Shown piece after piece: positions 8,076-9,128 of a DNA stretch of 9,128 nt. Source of the DNA: Gelria sp. (GTDB taxonomy: Bacteria > Bacillota > Syntrophomonadia > Syntrophomonadales > Syntrophomonadaceae); the NCBI GenBank assembly GCA_012839665.1, contig DUMX01000380.1:1-9128 (forward strand). The letters run 5' to 3'. The notes under the pieces were generated by a model, which worked only from the letters and a program-made list of their open reading frames with translations, did no database searches and was not told the origin of the DNA. The position numbers and the translations under genes were made by a program. The stretch's first letter is position 1. Each line of letters starts with the position of its first letter.

Positions 8076-8093
8076 TCACCCTTCCCAGGGGAA
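8076..8093 (-). promoter_or_regulatory. Ribosome binding site of avs3a with overlapping small palindrome
   Basis: The minus strand reads TTCCCCTGGGAAGGGTGA just before the ATG at 8069. AAGGGTG is the likely Shine-Dalgarno core with a 7-base spacer, which supports the chosen start. A 12-base near-perfect palindrome (TTCCC-CT-GGGAA, 8082-8093) overlaps its 5' side. The stem is only 5 bp with a 2-base centre, so a regulatory hairpin is doubtful. The site would suit a small operator equally well. Confidence 0.4.
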
Positions 8094-8126
8094 ATACCGA
8101 TCCCAAAAACATGCACGTTAATCTGT

Positions 8127-8151
8127 AATGCAAAAGATTCCTTCATGCATT
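8127..8151. repeat. Short inverted repeat upstream of avs3a
   Basis: AATGCA (8127-8132) and TGCATT (8146-8151) are perfect inverted copies separated by 13 bases, about 60 bases upstream of the avs3a start. A further TGCA occurs at 8112-8115. The half-sites could bind a dimeric regulator, but 6-base inverted repeats arise by chance in AT-rich leaders. No regulator gene is visible nearby. Confidence 0.2.
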
Positions 8152-8179
8152 CATCCTCTTGCTGGGCTCCAACGTCCGA

Positions 8180-8314
8180 TCAACGCTTTTGTGGAGATTT
8201 GCCTCGTTTTAGTGCATGACTGCTGAACAGACGAATTTGCTGCTCAACGCAAATCAGATTTGGCTTTCCATTGTAGATATGTGCTTGTTTTATAAGGTAT
8301 TCTCTCCAGGCCAT
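8180..8314 (-). CDS. Possible 44-residue basic peptide upstream of avs3a
   Basis: The ATG at 8314 follows AAAGGGGGAAGC, a strong purine-rich ribosome site with a short spacer. The peptide starts MAWREYLIKQ and ends RGKSPQKR, is basic at its C-terminus, and matches no family that I know. The open frame extends back to an ATG at 8482, but that start lacks a comparable ribosome site. The stop lies 110 bases before the avs3a start on the same strand, so it could be a leader peptide, a small operon member or the tail of a decayed gene. Only the ribosome site and position support it. Confidence 0.35.
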   Translation of the reverse strand: MAWREYLIKQAHIYNGKPNLICVEQQIRLFSSHALKRGKSPQKR

Positions 8315-8335
8315 GCTTCCCCCTTTAATTACATA

Positions 8336-8365
8336 TCGATACAGTTTAGCCCTAGTATCATCCAA
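8336..8365 (-). promoter_or_regulatory. Candidate sigma-70-type promoter for the avs3 transcript
   Basis: On the minus strand TTGGAT (8360-8365) and TATCGA (8336-8341) are separated by 18 bases. Each matches the consensus at four of six positions. It lies just upstream of the 44-codon ORF and points toward avs3a. No better pair was found between 8070 and 8180. The match is modest. Confidence 0.25.
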
Positions 8366-8560
8366 GCAGACTCTATTAGAAAATAGCCAAATAAGGAATC
8401 TTGGCACCCCGCCACCTTTTGGCCGTAACCAAGTCCCAAGGTACAGCAACTGCTGCACAGTCCAAGACAGGGTAGCCAGCATTACGTCAAATTAGGTTTT
8501 CCTAGTGCGAACTACGATCGAGACACCGAGCAAGTCATTCTGGAGTGACAAGAAACCTAA

Positions 8561-9128
8561 GCTACAATCATTGGCGCAGGTAGGATTCGATTTGAACTCG
8601 CCAGCCGTTTGTGTCAGGAGAACCAGGACGTAGTCGTTATCGATAGAGCAAGTGAGAGGCTGAGCGAAATCGAGGCGTAACCTGGACGCAATTACGATCT
8701 ACGAAAATGACACGTCCATGAGAGTTATGGAACAAACTGGAGTATTCGACGCGTCACTCGTCATAGCTGCCACAGATGTGGATGAGTTTCACATACTGGC
8801 GTGCATCTTGGCCAAACAGTTCGGCGTGCACACCATCACTGTGGGGGTACGTGACCATGACCTCGATACCGACCTTACCTTTTCCTCTAACGGCACGTAT
8901 CCCGGCGTAGACATTGCCATCAACCCTGACCAGCAGGCTGCGGTCCGCACTGCACTTGTCATCAAGAATCCTCAATTTTCAGAATGCGAGTACCGTGCAG
9001 GGGGCAAAGTGCAGACTCTGTCGTTGGCACGATGCTGGGGCTGCTCTATGCCCTGATAAGGTACGGGTTCCTGTACACGCCACGGGGATCTGCGTCATCG
9101 ACGGCATAATAGAGACTAAACTAAGGAA
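8561..9128 (+). pseudogene. trkA: Degenerate trkA (potassium-uptake regulatory subunit), truncated by the window end
   Basis: TrkA is the cytoplasmic NAD-binding RCK subunit that gates Trk potassium transporters. Decayed pieces follow in order. Frame at 8561-8677 reads ATIIGAGRIRFELASRL and then DVVVIDRASERLSEIEA, the start of a Rossmann fold. A stop at 8678 is bypassed by a one-base shift to NLDAITIYENDTSMRVMEQT from 8679. This continues through IAATDVDEFHILACILAKQF, VDIAINPDQQAA and GGKVQTLSLA to about 9029, all typical of TrkA. A second shift gives VVGTMLGLLYALIRYGF and TPRG to about 9091, an RCK_C-like part, and later pieces are broken further. The last glycine of the GxGxxG motif is Arg. 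No start codon with a ribosome site precedes the first piece. The relic points away from the avs3 genes and is not functionally linked to them. Confidence 0.75.

Larger units (their letters stand above)
8070..8560. other. Upstream region of the avs3 locus
   Basis: This stretch of about 490 bases separates the avs3a start from the trkA relic, which is on the opposite strand. It contains a possible 44-codon minus-strand ORF (8180-8314), a candidate promoter for it, and an AATGCA inverted repeat at 8127-8151. I see no tRNA, no integrase and no clear attachment site. The 8366-8560 part holds nothing I can identify. Confidence 0.4.

Noticed and set aside
7964..8146. 60-codon minus-strand frame starting MKESFALQIN across the avs3a start
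   Set aside because: An AGAGG lies upstream, but the frame overlaps the first 100 bases of avs3a out of register and the peptide has no coding character. The avs3a start itself has the better ribosome site.
8754..8975. 73-codon minus-strand ORF near the right end
   Set aside because: It is the antisense shadow of the trkA relic, whose sense translation is clearly recognisable.
1..9128. CRISPR array, tRNA or rRNA genes
   Set aside because: No regularly spaced repeat units and no cloverleaf or rRNA-like segments were seen on either strand.

Overview
The window holds an anti-phage defence locus of the AVAST type III (Avs3) kind on the minus strand. A small membrane-protein gene that converges on it lies to its left. 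Decayed sequence lies to its right. The organism cannot be fixed from the sequence. A degenerate TrkA-type potassium-uptake gene, strong Shine-Dalgarno sites and IS21-like terminal repeats suggest an anaerobic Gram-positive (Clostridia-like) or a related environmental bacterium, but this is weak inference. Defence genes of this class move widely between phyla.

Left part (1-1124, + strand). A 233-residue protein with one N-terminal membrane segment (81-782) sits between two imperfect inverted repeats (6-56 and 974-1023). Each repeat carries two TGGCC boxes joined to GGGGA-type stretches. That layout resembles the multiple terminal repeats of IS21-family elements, but no istA or istB is present. 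The gene therefore looks like a passenger or neighbour trapped between relic transposon ends.

Centre (1125-8069, - strand). In transcription order there are three open frames. The first (4533-8069) encodes a Cap4/PD-(D/E)xK-like nuclease domain, a STAND P-loop ATPase and the start of a long helical repeat array. The second (1765-4593) continues the helical array and ends in a large C-terminal region. The third (1125-1838) is a small helical protein with its own strong ribosome site inside the end of the second. The first two are almost certainly halves of one approximately 2,099-residue Avs3a-like protein. A perfect 5-bp tandem duplication, GCAGC-GCAGC on the + strand at 4559-4568, throws the frame. 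Removing one copy rejoins the two frames exactly. The third gene fits the Avs3b position.

Right part (8070-9128). The region upstream of the system is about 490 bp. It holds a possible 44-codon ORF with a good ribosome site, weak promoter-like hexamers and a small inverted repeat. From 8561 to the window end there is a trkA pseudogene on the + strand with frameshifts and a damaged Rossmann glycine motif.

By analogy with known Avs3, the intact system would sense the phage large terminase, oligomerise and degrade DNA. In this copy the duplication separates the nuclease-ATPase from most of the sensor, so the system is either recently inactivated, expressed as two chains, or switchable.
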